From Coriaria nepalensis (taxonomy: Eukaryota > Streptophyta > Magnoliopsida > Cucurbitales > Coriariaceae), in NCBI GenBank assembly GCA_027186245.1, contig CP114481.1, positions 31,155,501-31,219,500 on the forward strand: a stretch of DNA of 64,000 nucleotides, given 5' to 3'. The position numbers were made by a program, and so were the translations under genes. Below, piece by piece: positions 1 to 14,165 of this stretch; positions within the stretch are counted from its first letter, which is position 1; each line of letters opens with the position of its first letter. The notes beneath the pieces are model-generated. The model ran no database searches. It worked only from the letters and a program-made list of their open reading frames with translations, and was not told where the DNA came from.

Positions 1-3000
1 ATTTCAAGTCAATGACTTATTTCAAAGCAAGTTGAACGAATTCTATTTTTTCACTACAAACACAAGTTTTGTGCATAACTTGCAAATGATCAATGCAAGT
101 AAAGTGTGCATTCGTTTAACTTAAAATCATTTCAATGAGTCATTTTAAATCAATAATTTATTTCAAAGCAAGTCGAACGGATTCAATTTTTGCACAACAA
201 ACACAAGTTTTGTGCATAACTTGCAAATGATCAATGCAAGGAAAGTGTGCATTCGATTAACCTTAAAATCATTTGAATGAGTCATTTCAAGTCAATAACT
301 TATTTCAAAGCAAGTCGAACGAATTCAATTTTTGCACTACAAACACAAGTTTTGTGCATAACATGCAAGTGATCAATGCAAGGAAAGTGTGCATTCGTTT
401 AACCTTAAAATCATTTCAATGTGTCCTTTCAAGTCGATATCTTATTTCAAAGCAAGTCGAACGAATTCTATTTTTGCACTACAAACACAAGTTTAGTGCA
501 TAACGTGCAAATGATCAATGCAAGGAAAGTGTGCATTCGTTTAACCTTAAAATCATTTCAATGAGTCATTTCAAGTCAATAACTTATTTCAAAGCAAGTC
601 GAACGAATTCAATTTTTGCAGTACAAACAGACGTTTTGTGCATAACTTGCAAATGATCAATGCAAGGAAAGTGTGCATTCGTTTAACTTAAAATCATTTC
701 AATGAGTCATTTCAAATGAATAATTTATTTCAAAGCAAGTCGAACGGATTCAATTTTTGCACAACAAACACAAGTTTTGTGCATAACTTGCAAATGATCA
801 ATGCAAGGAAAGTGTGCATTCGTTTAACCTTAAAATCATTTCAATGAGTCATTTCAAGTCAATAACTTATTTCAAAGCAAGTCGAACGAATTCAATTTTT
901 GTACTACAAACACAAGTTTTGTGCATAACTTGCAAATAATCAATGCAAGGAAAGCGTGCATTCGTTTAACCTTAAAATCATTTCAATGAGTCATTTCAAG
1001 TCAATAACTTATTTCAAAGCAAGTCGAACGAATTCAATTTTTGCAGTACAAACAGAAGTTTTGTGCATAACTTGCAAATGATCAATGCAAGGAAAGTGTG
1101 CATTCGTTTAACTTAAAATCATTTCAATGAGTCATTTCAAATGAATAATTTATTTCAAAGCAAGTCGAACGGATTCAATTTTTGCACAACAAACACAAGT
1201 TTTGTGCATAACTTGCAAATGATCAATGCAAGGAAAGTGTGCATTCGTTTAACCTTAAAATCATTTCAATGAGTCATTTCAAGTCAATAACTTATTTCAA
1301 AGCAAGTCGAACTAATTCAATTTTTGCAGTACAAACAGAAGTTTTGTGCATAACTTGCAAATGATCAATGCAAGGAAAGTGTGCATTCGTTTAACTTAAA
1401 ATCATTTTAATGAGTCATTTCAAATCAATAATTTATTTCAAAGCAAGTCGAACGAATTCAATTTTTGCACAACAGACACAAGTTTTGTGCATAACTTGCA
1501 AATGATCAATGCAAGGAAAGTGTGCATTCGTTTAACCTTAAAATCATTTCAATGAGTCATTTCAAGTCAATAACTTATTTCAAAGCAAGTCGAACGAATT
1601 CAATTTTTGCAGTACAAACAGAAGTTTTGTGCATAACTTGCAAATGATCAATGCAAGGAAAGTGTGCATTCGTTTAACTTAAAATCATTTCAATGAGTCA
1701 TTTCAAATGAATAATTTATTTCAAAGCAAGTCGAACGGATTCAATTTTTGCACAACAAACACAAGTTTTGTGCATAACTTGCAAATGATCAATGCAAGGA
1801 AAGTGTGCATTCGATTAACCTTAAAATCATTTGAATGAGTCATTTCAAGTCAATAACTTATTTCAAAGCAAGTCGAACGAATTCAATTTTTGCACTACAA
1901 ACACAAGTTTTGTGCATAACTTGCAAGTGATCAATGCAAGGAAAGTGTGCATTCGTTTAACCTTAAAATCATTTCAATGAGTCATTTCAAGTCAATAACT
2001 TATTTCAAAGCAAGTCGAACGAATTCAATTTTTGCACTACAAACACAAGTTTTGTGCATAACTTGCAAATGATCAATGCAAGGAAAATGTGCATTCGTTT
2101 AACCTTAAAATCATTTCAATGAGTCATTTCAAGTCAATAACTTATTTCAAAGCAAGTCGAACGAATTCTATTTTTGCACTACAAACAGAAGTTTTGTGCA
2201 TAACTTGCAAATGATCAATGCAAGGAAAGTGTGCATTCGTTTAACTTAAAATCATTTCAATGAGTCATTTCAAATCAATAACTTATTTCAAAGCAAGTCG
2301 AACGGATTCAGTTTTTGCACAACAAACACATGTTTTATGCATAACTTGCAAATGATCAATGCAAGGAAAGTGTGCGTTCATTTAACCTTAAAATCATTTC
2401 AATGAGTCATTTCAAGTCAATAACTTATTTCAAAGCAAGTCGAACAAATTCAATTTTTGCACTACAAACACAAGTTTTGTGCATAACTTGCAAACGATCA
2501 ATGCAAGGAAAGTGTGCGCTCGTTTAACCTTCAAATCATTTCAATGAGTCATTTCAAGTCAATAACTTATTTCAAAGCAAGTCGAACGAATTCAATTTTT
2601 GCACTACAGCCACAAGTTTTGTGCATAACTTCCAAATGATCATTGCAAGGAAAGTGTGCATTCGTTTAACCTTAAAATCATTTCAATGAGTCATTTCAAG
2701 CCAATAACTTATTTCAAAGCAAGTCGAACGAATTCAATTTTTGTACTACAAACACAAGTTTTGGGCATAACTTGCAAATGATCAATGCAAGGAAAGCGTG
2801 CATTCGTTTAACTTAAAATCATTTCAATGAGTCATTTCAAGTCAATAAGTTATTTCTAACCAAGTCGAACGAATTCAATTTTTGCACTACAAACACAAGT
2901 TTTGTGCATAACTTGCAAATGATCAATGCAAGGAAAGTGTGCACTCGTTTAACCTTCAAATCATTTCAATGAGTCATTTCAAGTCAATAACTTATTTCAA

Positions 3001-3824
3001 AGCAAGTCGAACGAATTCTATTTTTTCACTACAAACAGAAGTTTTTTTCATAACTTGCAAATGATCAATGCAAGGAAAGTGTGCATTCGTTTAACTTAAA
3101 ATCATTTCAATGAGTCATTTCAAATCAATAACTTATTTCAAAGCAAGTCGAACGGATTCAATTTTTGTACAACAAACACATGTTTTATGGATAACTTGCA
3201 AATGATCAATGCAAGGAAAGTGTGCATTCGTTTAACCTTAAAATCATTTCAATGAGTCATTTCAAGTCAATAACTTATTTCAAAGCAAGTCGAACAAATT
3301 CAATTTTTGCACTACAAACACAAGTTTTGTGCATAACTTGCAAATGATCAATGCAAGGAAAGTGTGCATTCGTTTAGCTTAAAATCATTTCAATGAGTCA
3401 TTTCAAATGAATAATTTATTTCAAAGCAAGTCGAACGGATTCAATTTTTGCACAACAAACACAAAATTTGTGTATAACTTGCAAATGATGAATGCAAGGA
3501 AAGTGTGCATTCGTTTAACCTTAAAATCATTTCAATGAGTCATTTCAAGTCAATAACTTATTTCAAAGCAAGTCGAACGAATTCAATTTTTGCACTACAA
3601 ACACAAGTTTTGTGCATAACTTGCAAATGATCAATGCAAGGAAAGTGTGCACTCGTTCAACCTTCAAATCATTTCAATGAGTCATTTCAAGTTAATAACT
3701 TATTTCAAAGCAAGTCGAACGAATTCTATTTTTTCACTACAAACAGAAGTTTTTTGCATAACTTGCAAATGATCAATGCAAGGAAAGTGTGCATTCGTTT
3801 ACCTTAAAATCATTTCAATGAGTC
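1..3824 (+). repeat. Superrepeat copy 1 (27 monomers, 3824 bp)
   Basis: The opening monomer (AATGACTT, GTTGAAC, TTTTTTCACTAC, CAAGTAAAG) recurs at 3825 and 7933, which defines the superrepeat boundary. The length equals 17 x 142 + 10 x 141. Bases 1-1850 align with the next copy at an offset of 3823-3824. The distal part, including the TTGGGCATAA monomer at 2761, aligns at an offset of 4108. Copies 1 and 2 therefore differ by two monomers in the middle. The window begins at the monomer edge, so the true start of this copy cannot be known. Marker monomers include GGATTC variants that lack the EcoRI site, CAGCCACAAG near 2608, and TTTCTAACCAAG near 2853. Confidence 0.85.
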
Positions 3825-6800
3825 ATTTCAAGTCAATGACTTATTTCAAAGCAAGTTGAACGAATTCTATTTTTTCACTACAAACACAAGTTTTGTGCAT
3901 AACTTGCAAATGATCAATGCAAGTAAAGTGTGCATTCGTTTAACTTAAAATCATTTCAATGAGTCATTTTAAATCAATAATTTATTTCAAAGCAAGTCGA
4001 ACGGATTCAATTTTTGCACAACAAACACAAGTTTTGTGCATAACTTGCAAATGATCAATGCAAGGAAAGTGTGCATTCGATTAACCTTAAAATCGTTTGA
4101 ATGAGTCATTTCAAGTCAATAACTTATTTCAAAGCAAGTCGAACGAATTCAATTTTTGCACTACAAACACAAGTTTTGTGCATAACATGCAAGTGATCAA
4201 TGCAAGGAAAGTGTGCATTCGTTTAACCGTAAAATCATTTCAATGTGTCCTTTCAAGTCGATATCTTATTTCAAAGCAAGTCGAACGAATTCTATTTTTG
4301 CACTACAAACACAAGTTTAGTGCGTAACGTGCAAATGATCAATGCAAGGAAAGTGTGCATTCGTTTAACCTTAAAATCATTTCAATGAGTCATTTCAAGT
4401 CAATAACTTATTTCAAAGCAAGTCGAACGAATTCAATTTTTGCAGTACAAATAGACGTTTTGTGCATAACTTGCAAATGATCAATGCAAGGAAAGTGTGC
4501 ATTCGTTTAACTTAAAATCATTTCAATGAGTCATTTCAAATGAATAATTTATTTCAAAGCAAGTCGAACGGATTCAATTTTTGCACAACAAACACAAGTT
4601 TTGTGCATAACTTGCAAATGATCAATGCAAGGAAAGTGTGCATTCGTTTAACCTTAAAATCATTTCAATGAGTCATTTCAAGTCAATAACTTATTTCAAA
4701 GCAAGTCGAACGAATTCAATTTTTGTACTACAAACACAAGTTTTGTGCATAACTTGCAAATGATCAATGCAAGGAAAGCGTGCATTCGTTTAACTTAAAA
4801 TCATTTCAATGAGTCATTTCAAGTCAATAAGTTATTTCTAACCAAGTCGAACGAATTCAATTTTTGCACTACAAACACAAGTTTTGTGCATAACTTGCGA
4901 GTGATCAATGCAAGGAAAGTGTGTATTTGTTTAACCTTAAAATCATTTCAATGAGTCATTTCAAGTCGATATCTTATTTCAAAGCAAGTCGAACGAATTC
5001 TATTTTTGCACTACAAACACAAGTTTAGTGCATAACATGCAAATGATCAATGCAAGGAAAGTGTGCATTCGTTTAACCTTAAAATCATTTCAATGAGTCA
5101 TTTCAAGTCAATAACTTATTTCAAAGCAAGTCGAACGAATTCAATTTTTGCAGTACAAACAGAAGTTTTGTGCATAACTTGCAAATGATCAATGCAAGGA
5201 AAGTGTGCATTCGTTTAACTTAAAATCATTTTAATGAGTCATTTCAAATCAATAATTTATTTCAAAGCAAGTCGAACGAATTCAATTTTTGCACAACAGA
5301 CACAAGTTTTGTGCATAACTTGCAAATGATCAATGCAAGGAAAGTGTGCATTCGTTTAACCTTAAAATCATTTCAATGAGTCATTTCAAGTCAATAACTT
5401 ATTTCAAAGCAAGTCGAACGAATTCAATTTTTGCAGTACAAACAGAAGTTTTGTGCATAACTTGCAAATGATCAATGCAAGGAAAGTGTGCATTCGTTTA
5501 ACTTAAAATCATTTCAATGAGTCATTTCAAATGAATAATTTATTTCAAAGCAAGTCGAACGGATTCAATTTTTGCACAACAAACACAAGTTTTGTGCATA
5601 ACTTGCAAATGATCAATGCAAGGAAAGTGTGCATTCGATTAACCTTAAAATCATTTGAATGAGTCATTTCAAGTCAATAACTTATTTCAAAGCAAGTCGA
5701 ACAAATTCCATTTTTGCACTACGAACACAAGTTTTGTGCATAACTTGCAAATGATCAATGCAAGGAAAGTGTGCACTTGTTTAACCTTCAAATCATTTCA
5801 ATGAGTCATTTCAAGTCAATAACTTATTTCAAAGCAAGTCGAACGAATTCAATTTTTGCACTACAGCCACAAGTTTTGTGCATAACTTCCAAATGATCAT
5901 TGCAAGGAAAGTGTGCATTCGTTTAACCTTAAAATCATTTCAATGAGTCATTTCAAGTCAATAACTTATTTCAAAGCAAGTCGAACGAATTCAATTTTTG
6001 CACTACAAACACAAGTTTTGTGCATAACTTGCAAGTGATCAATGCAAGGAAAGTGTGCATTCGTTTAACTTAAAATCATTTCAATGAGTCATTTCAAATC
6101 AATAATTTATTTCAAAGCAAGTCGAACGGATTCAATTTTTGCACAACAAACACATGTTTTATGCATAACTTGCAAATGATCAATGCAAGGAAAGTGTGCA
6201 TTCGTTTAACCTTAAAATCATTTCAATGAGTCATTTCAAGTCAATAACTTATTTCAAAGCAAGTCGAACAAATTCAATTTTTGCACTACAAACACAAGTT
6301 TTGTGCATAACTTGCAAATGATCAATGCAAGGAAAGTGTGCACTCGTTTAACCTTCAAATCATTTCAATGAGTCATTTCAAGTCAATAACTTATTTCAAA
6401 GCAAGTCGAACGAATTCAATTTTTGCACTACAGCCACAAGTTTTGTGCATAACTTCCAAATGATCATTGCAAGGAAAGTGTGCATTCGTTTAACCTTAAA
6501 ATCATTTCAATGAGTCATTTCAAGTCAATAACTTATTCCAAAGCAAGTCGAACGAATTCAATTTTTACACTACAAACACAAGTTTTGTGCATAACTTGCA
6601 AGTGATCAATGCAAGGAAAGTGTGCATTCGTTTAACCTTAAAATCATTTCAATGAGTCATTTCAAGTCAATAACTTATTTCAAAGCAAGTCGAACGAATT
6701 CAATTTTTGCACTACAAACACAAGTTTTGTGCATAACTTGCAAATGATCAATGCAAGGAAAGTGTGCATTCGTTTAACCTTAAAATCATTTCAATGAGTC

Positions 6801-7932
6801 ATTTCAAGTCAATAACTTATTTCAAAGCAAGTCGAACGAATTCAATTTTTGTACTACAAACACAAGTTTTGGGCATAACTTGCAAATGATCAATGCAAGG
6901 AAAGCGTGCATTCGTTTAACTTAAAATCATTTCAATGAGTCATTTCAAGTCAATAAGTTATTTCTAACCAAGTCGAACGAATTCAATTTTTGCACTACAA
7001 ACACAAGTTTTGTGCATAACTTGCAAATGATCAATGCAAGGAAAGTGTGCACTCGTTTAACCTTCAAATCATTTCAATGAGTCATTTCAAGTCAATAACT
7101 TATTTCAAAGCAAGTCGAACGAATTCTATTTTTTCACTACAAACAGAAGTTTTTTTCATAACTTGCAAATGATCAATGCAAGGAAAGTGTGCATTCGTTT
7201 AACTTAAAATCATTTCAATGAGTCATTTCAAATCAATAACTTATTTCAAAGCAAGTCGAACGGATTCAATTTTTGTACAACAAACACATGTTTTATGGAT
7301 AACTTGCAAATGATCAATGCAAGGAAAGTGTGCATTCGTTTAACCTTAAAATCATTTCAATGAGTCATTTCAAGTCAATAACTTATTTCAAAGCAAGTCG
7401 AACAAATTCAATTTTTGCACTACAAACACAAGTTTTGTGCATAACTTGCAAATGATCAATGCAAGGAAAGTGTGCATTCGTTTAGCTTAAAATCATTTCA
7501 ATGAGTCATTTCAAATGAATAATTTATTTTAAAGCAAGTCGAACGGATTCAATTTTTGCACAACAAACACAAAATTTGTGTATAACTTGCAAATGATCAA
7601 TGCAAGGAAAGTGTGCATTCGTTTAACCTTACAATCATTTCAATGAGTCATTTCAAGTCAATAACTTATTTCAAAGCAAGTCGAACGAATTCAATTTTTG
7701 CACTACAAACACAAGTTTTGTGCATAACTTGCAAATGATCAATGCAAGGAAAGTGTGCACTCGTTCAACCTTCAAATCATTTCAATGAGTCATTTCAAGT
7801 TAATAACTTATTTCAAAGCAAGTCGAACGAATTCTATTTTTTCACTACAAACAGAAGTTTTTTGCATAACTTGCAAATGATCAATGCAAGGAAAGTGTGC
7901 ATTCGTTTACCTTAAAATCATTTCAATGAGTC
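3825..7932 (+). repeat. Superrepeat copy 2 (29 monomers, 4108 bp)
   Basis: This copy starts with the same CAAGTAAAG/GTTGAAC monomer as base 1 and ends where that monomer recurs at 7933. The length equals 19 x 142 + 10 x 141. Shared rare markers in the same order include GCACAACAGACAC (about 1468 and 5291), TTGGGCATAA (2761 and 6869), the AAGTTTTTTTCATAAC monomer (about 3040 and 7148), and the AAAATTTGTGTATAAC monomer (about 3465 and 7571). CAGCCACAAG occurs twice here, near 5870 and 6430, against once in copy 1, which marks an internal duplication. Confidence 0.85.
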
Positions 7933-10908
7933 ATTTCAAGTCAATGACTTATTTCAAAGCAAGTTGAACGAATTCTATTTTTTCACTACAAACACAAGTT
8001 TTGTGCATAACTTGCAAATGATCAATGCAAGTAAAGTGTGCATTCGTTTAACTTAAAATCATTTCAATGAGTCATTTTAAATCAATAATTTATTTCAAAG
8101 CAAGTCGAACGGATTCAATTTTTGCACAACAAACACAAGTTTTGTGCATAACTTGCAAATGATCAATGCAAGGAAAGTGTGCATTCGATTAACCTTAAAA
8201 TCATTTGAATGAGTCATTTCAAGTCAATAACTTATTTCAAAGCAAGTCGAACGAATTCAATTTTTGCACTACAAACACAAGTTTTGTGCATAACATGCAA
8301 GTGATCAATGCAAGGAAAGTGTGCATTCGTTTAACCTTAAAATCATTTCAATGTGTCCTTTCAAGTCGATATCTTATTTCAAAGCAAGTCGAACGAATTC
8401 TATTTTTGCACTACAAACACAAGTTTAGTGCATAACGTGCAAATGATCAATGCAAGGAAAGTGTGCATTCGTTTAACCTTAAAATCATTTCAATGAGTCA
8501 TTTCAAGTCAATAACTTATTTCAAAGCAAGTCGAACGAATTCAATTTTTGCAGTACAAACAGACGTTTTGTGCATAACTTGCAAATGATCAATGCAAGGA
8601 AAGTGTGCATTCGTTTAACTTAAAATCATTTCAATGAGTCATTTCAAATGAATAATTTATTTCAAAGCAAGTCGAACGGATTCAATTTTTGCACAACAAA
8701 CACAAGTTTTGTGCATTACTTGCAAATGATCAATGCAAGGAAAGTGTGCATTCGTTTAACCTTAAAATCATTTCAATGAGTCATTTCAAGTCAATAACTT
8801 ATTTCAAAGCAAGTCGAACGAATTCAATTTTTGTACTACAAACACAAGTTTTGTGCATAACTTGCAAATGATCAATGCAAGGAAAGCGTGCATTCGTTTA
8901 ACTTAAAATCATTTCAATGAGTCATTTCAAGTCAATAAGTTATTTCTAACCAAGTCGAACGAATTCAATTTTTGCACTACAAACACAAGTTTTGTGCATA
9001 ACTTGCAAATGATCAATGCAAGGAAAGTGTGCATTCGATTAACCTTAAAATCATTTGAATGAGTCATTTCAAGTCAATAACTTATTTCAAAGCAAGTCGA
9101 ACGAATTCAATTTTTGCCCTACAAACACAAGTTTTGTGCATAACATGCAAGTGATCAATGCAAGGAAAGTGTGCATTCGTTTAACCTTAAGATCATTTCA
9201 ATGTGTCCTTTCAAGTCGATATCTTATTTCAAAGCAAGTCGAACGAATTCTATTTTTGCACTACAAACACAAGTTTAGTGCATAACGTGCAAATGATCAA
9301 TGCAAGGAAAGTGTGCATTCGTTTAACCTTAAAATCATTTCAATGAGTCATTTCAAGTCAATAACTTATTTCAAAGCAAGTCGAACGAATTCTATTTTTT
9401 CACTACAAACAGAAGTTTTTTGCATAACTTGCAAATGATCAATGCAAGGAAAGTGTGCATTCGTTTAACTTAAAATCATTTCAATGAGTCATTTCAAATC
9501 AATAACTTATTTCAAAGCAAGTCGAACGGATTCAATTTTTGCACAACAAACACATGTTTTATGCATAACTTGCAAATGATCAATGCAAGGAAAGTGTGCA
9601 TTCATTTAACCTTAAAATCATTTCAATGAGTCATTTCAAGTCAATAACTTATTTCAAAGCAAGTCGAACAAATTCAATTTTTGCACTACAAGCACAAGTT
9701 TTGGGCATAACTTGCAAATGATCAATGCAAGGAAAGTGTGCGCTCGTTTAACCTTCAAATCATTTCAATGAGTCATTTCAAGTCAATAACTTATTTCAAA
9801 GCAAGTCGAACGAATTCAATTTTTGCACTACAGCCACAAGTTTTGTGCATAACTTCCAAATGATCATTGCAAGGAAAGTGTGCATTCGTTTAACCTTAAA
9901 ATCATTTCAATGAGTCATTTCAAGTCAATAACTTATTTCAAAGCAAGTCGAACGAATTCAATTTTTGCACTACAAACACAAGTTTTGTGCATAACTTGCA
10001 AGTGATCAATGCAAGGAAAGTGTGCAATCGTTTAACCTTAAAATCATTTCAATGAGTCATTTCAAGTCAATAACTTATTTCAAAGCAAGTCGAACGAATT
10101 CTATTTTTGCACTACAAACAGAAGTTTTGTGCATAACTTGCAAATGATCAATGCAAGGAAAGTGTGCATTCGTTTAACTTAAAATCATTTCAATGAGTCA
10201 TTTCAAATCAATAACTTATTTCAAAGCAAGTCGAACGGATTCAGTTTTTGCACAACAAACACATGTTTTATGCATAACTTGCAAATGATCAATGCAAGGA
10301 AAGTGTGCGTTCATTTAACCTTAAAATCATTTCAATGAGTCATTTCACGTCAATAACTTATTTCAAAGCAAGTCGAACAAATTCAATTTTTGCACTACAA
10401 ACACAAGTTTTGTGCATAACTTGCAAATGATCAATGCAAGGAAAGTGTGCGCTCGTTTAACCTTCAAATCATTTGAATGAGTCATTTCAAGTCAATAACT
10501 TATTTCAAAGCAAGTCGAACGAATTCAATTTTTGCACTACAGCCACAAGTTTTGTGCATAACTTCCAAATGATCATTGCAAGGAAAGTGTGCATTCGTTT
10601 AACCTTAAAATCATTTCAATGAGTCATTTCAAGTCAATAACTTATTTCAAAGCAAGTCGAACGAATTCAATTTTTGCACTACAAACACAAGTTTTGTGCA
10701 TAACTTGCAAGTGATCAATGCAAGGAAAGTGTGCATTGGTTTAACCTTAAAATCATTTCAATGAGTCATTTCAAGTCAATAACTTATTTCAAAGCAAGTC
10801 GAACGAATTCTATTTTTGCACTACAAACAGAAGTTTTGTGCATAACTTGCAAATGATCAATGCAAGGAAAGTGTGCATTCGTTTAACTTAAAATCATTTC
10901 AATGAGTC
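7933..10908 (+). repeat. Superrepeat copy 3, internally rearranged
   Basis: Bases 7933 to about 8900 repeat the start of copies 1 and 2. The array then departs from their order: bases about 9000-9385 repeat 8150-8535 at an offset of 850 bp (six monomers), followed by pentamer units. The CGGATTCAGTTTTTGC monomer near 10236 matches the one near 2303 at an offset of 7933. Part of copy 3 is therefore still in register with copy 1 despite the rearrangement. It gives way to another HOR at 10909. Confidence 0.7.
9000..9385 (+). repeat. Local duplication of 8150-8535 (six-monomer offset)
   Basis: The run ATTCGATTAACC, ATTTGAATGAGTC, ATAACATGCAAGTG, TGTCCTTTC, GATATC, TTTAGTGCATAACGTGC occurs at 8150-8535 and again here 850 bp downstream. 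A few substitutions separate them, for example TTGCCCTAC for TTGCACTAC and TTAAGATC for TTAAAATC. Sequence on both sides differs, so this is a short duplicated patch inside superrepeat copy 3. Confidence 0.75.
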
Positions 10909-11330
10909 ATTTCAAATCAATAACTTATTTCAAAGCAAGTCGAACGGATTCAATTTTTGCACGACAAACACATGTTTTATGCATAACTTGCAAATGATCA
11001 ATGCAAGGAAAGTGTGCATTCATTTAACCTTAAAACCATTTCAATGAGTCATTTCAAGTCAATAATTTATTTCAAAGCAAGTCGAACAAATTCAATTTTT
11101 GCACTACAAACACAAGTTTTGTGCATAACTTGCAAATGATCAATGCAAGGAAAGTGTGCGCTCGTTTAACCTTCAAATCATTTCAATGAGTCATTTCAAG
11201 TCAATAACTTATTTCAAAGCAAGTCGAACGAATTCAATTTTTGCACTGCAAACACAAGTTTTGTGCATAACTTGCAAATGATCATTGCAAGGAAAGTGTG
11301 CATTCGTTTAACCTTAAAATCATTTCATTG
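9380..11330 (+). repeat. Pentameric HOR, 709-bp period, about 2.7 copies
   Basis: The marker CACATGTTTT occurs at 9551, 10260 and 10969, exactly 709 bp apart each time (4 x 142 + 141). CAGCCACAAG recurs at 9831 and 10540, also 709 bp apart. The order per unit is a CAGAAG monomer, a GGATTC/CACATG monomer, a GAACAAATTC/GTGCGCTCG monomer, a CAGCCACAAG monomer and a TTGCAAGTGATC monomer. The third unit diverges after about 11200 and merges with the next HOR. Single units of the same order also lie inside superrepeat copies 1 and 2 (about 2150-2690 and 6060-6620). Confidence 0.8.
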
Positions 11331-14165
11331 AGTCATTTCAAGTCAATAACTTATTTCAAAGCATGTCGAACGAATTTAATTTTTGCACTACAAACACAAG
11401 TTTTGTGCATAACATGCAAGTGATGAATGCAAGGAAAGTGTGCATTCATTTAACCTTAAAATCATTTCAATATGTCCTTTCAAGTCGATATCTTATTTCA
11501 AAGCAAGTCGAACGAATTCTATTTTTGCACTACAAACACAAGTTTTGTGCATAACTTGCAAATGATCAATGCAAGGAAAGTGTGCATTCGTTTAACCTTA
11601 AAATCATTTCAATATGTCATTTCAAGTCAATAACTTATTTCAAAGCAAGTCGAACGAATTCAATTTTTGCAGTACAAACAGAAGTTTTGTGCATAACTTG
11701 CAAATGATCAATGCAAGGAAAGTGTGCATTCGTTTAACTTAAAATCATTTCAATGAGTCATTTCAAGTCAATGACTTATTTCAAAGCAAGTTGAACGAAT
11801 TCAATTTTTGCACTACAAACACAAGTTTTGTGCATAACTTGCAAATGATCAATGCAAGGAAAGTGTGCACTCGTTTAACCTTCAAATCATTTCAATGAGT
11901 CATTTCAAGTCAATAACTTATTTCAAAGCAAGTCGAACGAATTCAATTTTTGCACTACAAACACAAGTTTTGTGCATAACTTGCAAGTGATCAATGCAAG
12001 GAAAGTGTGCATTCATTTAACCTTAAAATCATTTCAATATGTCCTTTCAAGTCGATATCTTATTTCAAAGCAAGTCGAACGAATTCTATTTTTGCACTAC
12101 AAACACAAGTTTTGTGCATAACTTGCAAATGATCAATGCAAGGAAAGTGTGCATTCGTTTAACCTTAAAATCATTTCAATATGTCATTTCAAGTCAATAA
12201 CTTATTTCAAAGCAAGTCGAACGAATTCAATTTTTGCAGTACAAACAGAAGTTTTGTGCATAACTTGCAAATGATCAATGCAAGGAAAGTGTGCATTCGT
12301 TTAACTTAAAATCATTTCAATGAGTCATTTCAAGTCAATGACTTATTTCAAAGCAAGTTGAACGAATTCAATTTTTGCACTACAAACAGAAGTTTTGTGC
12401 ATAACTTGCAAATGATCAATGCAAGGAAAGTGTGCACTCGTTTAACCTTCAAATCATTTCAATGAGTCATTTCAAGTCAATAACTTATTTCAAAGCAAGT
12501 CGAACGAATTCAATTTTTGTACTACAAACACAAGTTTTGTGCATAACTTCCAAACGATCATTGCAAGGAAAGTGTGCATTCATTTAACCTTAAAATCATT
12601 TCAATGAATCATTTCAAGTCAATAACTTATTTCAAAGCAAGTCGAACGGATTCTATTTTTTCACTACAAACAGAAGTTTGTTGCATAACTTGCAAATGAT
12701 CAATGCAAGGAAAGTGTGCATTCGTTTAACTTAAAATCATTTCAATGAGTCATTTCAAGTCAATAAGTTATTTCTAACCAAGTCGAACGAATTCAATTTT
12801 TGCACTACAAACACAAGTTTTGTGCATAACTTGCAAATGATCAATGCAAGGAAAGTGTGCACTCGTTTAACCTTCAAATCATTTCAATGAGTCATTTCAA
12901 GACAATAACTTATTTCAAAGCAAGTCGAACGAATTCTATTTTTTCACTACAAACAGAAGTTTGTTGCATAACTTGCAAATGATCAATGCAAGGAAAGTGT
13001 GCACCCGTTTAACTTAAAATCATTTCAATATGTCATTTCAAGTCAATAACTTATTTCAAAGCAAGTCGAACGAATTCAATTTTTGCAGTACAAACAGAAG
13101 TTTTGTGTATAACTTGCAAATGATCAATGCAAGGAAAGTGTGCATTCGTTTAACCTTAAAATCATTTCAATGAGTCATTTCAAGTCAATAACTTATTTCA
13201 AAGCAAGTCGAACGAATTCAATTTTTGCACTACAAACACAAGTTTTGTGCATAACTTGCAAATGATCATTGCAAGGAAAGTGTGCATTCATTTAACCTTA
13301 AAATCATTTCAATGAGTCATTTCAAGTCAATAACTTATTTCAAAGCAAGTCGAACGAATTCAATTTTTGCAGTACAAACAGAAGTTTTGTGCATAACTTG
13401 CAAATGATCAATGCAAGGAAAGTGTGCATTCGTTTAACTTAAAATCATTTCAATGAGTCATTTCAAATCAATAATTTATTTCAAAGCAAGTGGAACGGAT
13501 TCAATTTTTGCACTACAAACACAAGTTTTGTGCATAACTTGCAAATGATCATTGCATGGAAAGTGTGCATTCGTTTAACCTTAAAATCATTTCAATGAGT
13601 CATTTAAGTCAATAACTTATTTCAAAGCAAGTCGAACGAATTCAATTTTTGCACTACAAACAGAAGTTTTGTGCATAACTTGCAAATGATCAATGCAAGG
13701 AAAGTGTGCATTCGTTTAACTTAAAATCATTTCAATGAGTCATTTCAAATCAATAATTTATTTCAAAGCAAGTGGAACGGATTCAATTTTTGCACAACAA
13801 ACACAAGTTTTGTGCATAACATGCAAATGATCAATGCAAGGAAAGTGTGCACTCGTTTAACCTTCAAATCATTTCAATGAGTCATTTCAAGTCAATATCT
13901 TATTTCAAAGCAAGTCGAACGAATTCTATTTTTTCACTACAAACAGAAGTTTGTTGCATAACTTGCAAATGATCAATGCAAGGAAAGTGTGCACCCGTTT
14001 AACTTAAAATCATTTCAATGAGTCATTTCAAGTCAATGACTTATTTCAAAGCAAGTTGAACGAATTCTATTTTTTCACTACAAACACAAATTTTGTGCAT
14101 AAGTTGCAAATGATCAATGCAAGGAAAGTGTGCATTCGTTTAACTTAAAATCATTTCAATGAGTC
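10909..14165 (+). repeat. Long HOR copy A (23 monomers, 3257 bp)
   Basis: The start matches position 14166 exactly in register (offset 3257 = 14 x 142 + 9 x 141), including the rare GCACGACAAACACATG monomer and the GCATGTCGAAC/GAATTTAATT monomer (about 11360 and 14617). From about 12500 onward the offset to the second copy falls to 2973-2974, so copy A carries two monomers that copy B lacks. The extra material lies around 11870-12450, where a second CATTTAACC-TCCTTTC-GATATC module is present. Confidence 0.85.

Noticed and set aside
273..503. 76-codon open frame, recurring at 4097, 8205 and 9055
   Set aside because: It is a chance frame through two satellite monomers. Its recurrence follows the superrepeat, and the peptide is low-complexity satellite translation without a domain, promoter or independent conservation.
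13820..13840. Octamer-like ATGCAAAT word in CATGCAAATGATC monomers
   Set aside because: It arises from a single-base monomer variant (CTTGC to CATGC) and occurs sporadically. There is no promoter context, so a regulatory role is unsupported.
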